From: Larimichthys crocea
Taxonomy: Eukaryota > Chordata > Actinopteri > Sciaenidae
Length of the DNA: 64,000 nt
Assembly: GCF_000972845.2 (NCBI RefSeq)
Contig: NC_040025.1
Span: 20,081,399 to 20,145,398 of the forward strand
Reading direction: 5' to 3'
Made by a program: the position numbers and the translations under genes. The notes beneath the pieces were generated by a model that saw only the letters and a list, made by a program, of their open reading frames with translations, did no database searches and was not told where the DNA came from. Positions 61,401 through 64,000 of this stretch are shown in pieces; the first letter of the stretch is position 1; each line of letters starts with the position of its first letter.

Positions 61401-62817
61401 ATATAGTTTTGAAAAGAGAAATCTGTGAAAAAATGTTCAAAACAAAGTTGGATTGCTTTGTTTTGAACATTTTTTCACAGATTTCTCTTTTTTAAATAGA
61501 TGGATTCTCCTTTGTGATAATAATATCAGATAAATGCTAACATCAGAGTATTATTTTCAAAATAGCCAAAATAGTCAAAGGCACTGGATCTTGAACAAAA
61601 TAATGACTGCTTGTTAACAGCTCGTCATCACAACATTAAATGATGCACTTGCACATCCCTGAACACAGACAGAAATAGCATCAAAATCTTGTTTCAAAAG
61701 GAAGCAACAATGTTGCTCAGAACATCTGATTATGTGTGAACAGCAGATGTCTTGAGAGTCTAACAGGACCAAAATGGTGTTACTGCAACAGGGTGCTGAC
61801 TGGTAATATGAGGTGAACCTGATCTTTATTATTCAGTGTTACTTAGTAATATCACTTGTTGTGAGGAGCCAAAAGAAGCTGGAAGCTAGAGATGGCAGAT
61901 GCTCCGTCTAGAGGGTTTTACATGGTGTTACCCCAAATAACTGCAACCAGCAGATGTGTTGACAGAGGAGAGAGATTTCACCTGATGCAGAGCATTCCTC
62001 CCAAAAACTGATGTAAACAGGTTGACAAGTGACACCAATCTAAACACAGTCCCCAACCCCTCGAAGGAATCTGCTCAGAAATGCAGCGTGTGGGCCAAGA
62101 TGTGCAGCCTAAATGTCAAAATGTTGTCTTCCTAGGTGGCTTTGGCAGATGTCGCGTTAAGGGTTGGAATTTAAAATGGCGTTTTATTTTATTCTCTTGC
62201 TGAGAATCAGTAAATCTGAATCTAGATTAGTAAAATACACATTGGTTTTACTTAAATTTTTGTATGTTGAATGGTGTGAATACTGGAATGTGTTGACACA
62301 TTTAAAAGGGTTGATTCCCCTTAAATTATAAATAAAACATCACTATTGTATGTATTGTATCAGAGAAGGATATCTCAAAATCTCTTAGCTGTCTCTAGTT
62401 GTACGATACCTGGATAGATACTACAAGACATAAGGTGTCTTACCTGTAGTTTACAGGCCAGCGTACCATCCACATGCGGTGATAAGACAGCGAGGTGACG
62501 GAGAAGCATGTGACCAGCGTGAGAGTGTAGAAGGTGGAGACAAACACCTTGCACAGACCCTCGTTCCAGTCGTAGTTGGAGTGCTGACGGCGCAGTGTTA
62601 TGACACAGTACATGGTGATGGGGATGGCCATGTTGAGGATGTGTGTGCCCGCCAGTGTGCAGATGAGAAACTCCAGCGGTTTCCACTTTTTCTGCTTGGC
62701 ACTGACACTAAGGATGCTCCAAGTGTTGGCCAGGATGGACACGCCCGAGCAGACCAGCCAAGCCAGCGTGTTGGCGTTGATGACGTCATCCTTCATGGTG
62801 GTTACCTCATCCACCAT
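43422..62817 (-). CDS. gpr153: Gpr153, orphan class A-type GPCR, five coding exons
   Basis: Coding exons on - are 62817-62444, 59264-58835, 50180-49991, 46687-46503 and 44273-43422; all junctions are GT-AG and the frame holds for 676 residues (human GPR153 is about 609). The start codon has A at -3 and G at +4. An acceptor-like polypyrimidine tract ends at 62859, so the first coding exon probably begins at 62858 after an upstream 5' UTR exon. The membrane domain carries [12 protein letters not shown] after helix 1, SLSYHRMWM where most receptors have DRY, and [16 protein letters not shown] in loop 3. The long tail in the last exon is Ser/Arg-rich with a His run, [10 protein letters not shown], and ends [16 protein letters not shown]. 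These match GPR153 better than its paralogue GPR162. It is a plasma-membrane orphan receptor with no known ligand. Met8 is an alternative start. Confidence 0.95.
44274..46502 (-). other. gpr153 intron 4
   Basis: A GT-AG intron with no exon-like sequence noticed. It holds a (CA)n-rich stretch at 45047-45136. Confidence 0.6.
45047..45136 (+). repeat. (CA)n-rich microsatellite
   Basis: An imperfect CACACA and CACACT repeat of about 90 bases in gpr153 intron 4. Long frames through it on both strands are repeat artefacts. Confidence 0.92.
46688..49990 (-). other. gpr153 intron 3
   Basis: A GT-AG intron with a short (CAGA)n run at 46747-46764 and A/T-rich single-copy sequence. No other gene recognised. 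Confidence 0.6.
50972..51196 (+). repeat. Fish interspersed repeat in gpr153 intron 2
   Basis: Head TTCTGCAACTAATATT, middle GAAAAGCAGCAAAACCTCAC, tail with AATCGATTATC and TAATTTCAGCCCC: the same family as 16739-17020, here with both ends. Confidence 0.6.
52323..52341. repeat. (TA)n at the 3' side of the R4-like LINE
   Basis: A pure TA run that abuts the LINE. Together with the TA run at 55475-55491 it suggests that the element entered a TA microsatellite. Confidence 0.85.
52342..55474 (-). mobile_element. R4/Rex6-like non-LTR retrotransposon, decayed
   Basis: On the - strand, from 55474 down: an N-terminal region (frames 55520-54946 and 54669-54382), then reverse transcriptase (54485-53607) with [32 protein letters not shown] and the catalytic YMDD at 53756-53745. 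The thumb/connection follows (53641-53372 and 53319-52897), and last a restriction-enzyme-like endonuclease (52843-52367) with PDIVVVDK ... VVVIDVAIP, the PD-x-D pattern of the R2/R4 groups. Frameshifts lie near 53640 and 53370, and the CCHC finger expected before the endonuclease is missing near 52880, so it is inactive. The 3' end carries two tandem copies of a TATATATCCTCTACCAG tail. It sits inside gpr153 intron 2 in the same orientation as the gene. Confidence 0.88.
55475..55508. repeat. (TA)n(TG)n at the 5' side of the R4-like LINE
   Basis: TATATA followed by GCGCGTGTGTGTG, the other half of the microsatellite interrupted by the LINE. Confidence 0.85.
56376..56584 (-). mobile_element. 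tRNA-derived SINE
   Basis: Read on -, the head has a pol III A box (TAGCTCAGTTGGTAGAGCA, from about 56573 down) and a B box (GGTTCGAATCC, about 56513-56503), followed by a tRNA-unrelated body (GCTGCATGTCATTCCCTGTC) and a tail ending in AATAAAAAGC. A perfect 11-bp target duplication GAGCTTGAGGC flanks it (56365-56375 and 56585-56595). The extra bases between A and B boxes make it unlikely to be a working tRNA gene. Confidence 0.92.
56620..56705. repeat. AATAT-type simple repeat
   Basis: Irregular repeats of TAATATAATA over about 85 bases in gpr153 intron 2. Confidence 0.85.
59265..62443 (-). other. gpr153 intron 1
   Basis: A GT-AG intron. It contains a perfect inverted repeat (61412-61491) and otherwise single-copy sequence without recognised genes. 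Confidence 0.65.
61412..61491. repeat. Perfect 36-bp inverted repeat with 8-nt loop
   Basis: The left arm 61412-61447 and right arm 61456-61491 are exact reverse complements; the loop at 61448-61455 is TTGGATTG. The stem is A/T-rich and contains AATCTGTGAAAAAATG. Transcription of gpr153 would place it in a pre-mRNA intron as a long perfect hairpin. No known microRNA was recognised. A foldback assembly artefact is possible. Confidence 0.85.
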
Positions 62818-62858
62818 GTTGGAGCGGGGCAATGCCGAGCCTTGGGGGCCGCAAAGAA

Positions 62859-64000
62859 CTGTTGGCAAGAGCAGGTACACACGAGGAGAAGGAGGAGGTG
62901 GTGATGGGCAGGAGGGGATGCAGGGCGTTGGGCAAGGCAGGCATCCTATCTGGGTGGGCGTGCACTCTCCATGGGATGGCCACAGCAAGGAAAGGACATG
63001 GTAGTGGTGCGACACAGTGAGATGTTAGAGGGGGAGGATGGAAAAGCGGAGCCAGTTCCCTTACAAGCCTGAGGATGGAGTGGGAGAGAAAACAGGGAGA
63101 CACAGTGATCAGCAAGAGAGGGAGTGAATATGCAAGGAAAATGATACGAGTCAGTCCAATTCAAAATAATCCTTCACACATAATCCCTCATTCCAGTGAA
63201 GTAATAGGGTTATGTTAAGTTCAACAGTTGAAATATTATGGTTAGTAGTGAAAGCCAAGGAAAAAGTAATCAGTCACAAGGGCCTATTTTAAAAATGCTG
63301 CAAGCAGCTGCTGTTTTACAAAAACTGCTGTTAAGGGTCACAAAGGTGCAGAAATAAATAAATATAAGAAATAAACTTTTTTGCTTCCACTGACACAAAA
63401 TAATCAAGTTATACCAAGAGGCTACAGGAGATAAACAAAATAACAGAAACAAAATGCAATCTGATATGATCTGAATAAAAAATATTCAAAGAAGCCTATG
63501 AAATATTAAATAATTAGTCAATTAATCGAGCAATCAATTAAAAACAACAGTAAAAAAAATTCCAACAATTTTTTGTTTTGGTCTTTTATCATGCACAAAA
63601 TGCAAAACTGGTTCCACCTCCTAAAAGGTCACAAATTGCCCCTTTCATATCACTGTAATTCTTTGGTCAGACAATCAAAACAATATCAATGACATCAAAA
63701 CAATATCAATATATTAATATGTAAAGATGAAAAAAATCTGAGTTGCAATCCTATTTATAGTGTGTTTATAGTGTGTTTTGTTGTTGTCGATTCAGCTTTA
63801 CAGGCAACGGATTGTTGATGTACTGGGCTTCACTATATTGTGAGGTGTTCCTGTCTTTTTGTCCCGTCCCTGTAACTTCTTCAAAGATGACAGGACAAAA
63901 CTCCTTGTTACAAGGACCCATTGAAAAAACAAACAAAACAAAAAAACCCAAAAAACAGCTTGCTACAGTTTTGGTTTGTTTTTTAGGCTCAGCATAATAC
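62859..64000 (-). other. Upstream of first gpr153 coding exon
   Basis: Directly upstream on - is a pyrimidine-rich tract ending CTTGCCAACAG at 62859, an acceptor-like site implying a further 5' exon, probably outside the window. A degraded interspersed repeat in reverse orientation lies at 63508-63755. No other gene recognised. Confidence 0.45.
63508..63755 (-). repeat. Degraded fish interspersed repeat (reverse orientation)
   Basis: AATTAGTCAATTAATCGAGCA at one end and GAGTTGCAATCC at the other read as the complement of the family seen at 16739 and 50972; the middle is diverged. Confidence 0.45.

Noticed and set aside
43422..62817. Identification as gpr162
   Set aside because: [11 protein letters not shown], the [15 protein letters not shown] segment and neighbouring hes3 favour gpr153, although the tail shares one motif with GPR162.

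Overview
The window is vertebrate nuclear DNA, almost certainly from a teleost and probably a percomorph. The reasons are spliced GT-AG genes, three near-identical fish-type T1R taste receptor genes, a her3/hes3 gene, a gpr153 gene, and fish repeat families: a CR1/L2/Rex1-group LINE, a Tol2-like hAT element, an R4/Rex6-like LINE and a tRNA-derived SINE. Species cannot be fixed from the sequence alone.

Region 1 (1-31410) is a tandem array of class C GPCR genes, all on the + strand. Three six-exon genes (2399-6620, 14255-18922, 26674-31204) each splice to an intact 823-residue receptor with identical exon lengths (182, 307, 726, 207, 121 and 929 coding bases) and intron phases 2,0,0,0,1. A fourth copy survives only as the end of its last exon (23748-24193), because a 750-N assembly gap removes the rest. 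The protein is a T1R taste receptor, T1R2-like: a secreted Venus-flytrap domain, a nine-cysteine linker, seven membrane helices and a T1R-type tail. Between units lie internally deleted LINE copies on the - strand. Two of these are split by the same hAT insertion, while the partial LINE at the window's left edge keeps the empty hAT target site. Part of the array is almost identical between units and part is diverged, which points to recent unequal exchange and gene conversion.

Region 2 (31411-43421) is mostly non-coding around a compact four-exon hes3/her3 repressor gene (37454-38505, +). That gene has a TATA box and a poly(A) signal and ends in the WRPW Groucho-binding tetrapeptide.

Region 3 (43422-64000) is gpr153 on the - strand: five coding exons from the start codon at 62817 to the stop at 43422, 676 residues, with large introns. 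The introns carry a decayed R4/Rex6-like LINE inside a TA microsatellite, a SINE with an 11-bp target duplication, microsatellites, and a perfect 36-bp inverted repeat with an 8-nt loop.

The order tas1r - hes3 - gpr153 matches human 1p36.31, where TAS1R1, HES3 and GPR153 lie in the same region, so this looks like an old conserved neighbourhood with a lineage-specific taste receptor expansion. The most interesting items are the mosaic divergence of the T1R ligand-binding domains, the loss of a conserved acidic pocket residue, the undersized gap that probably hides most of a gene, and the perfect intronic hairpin.
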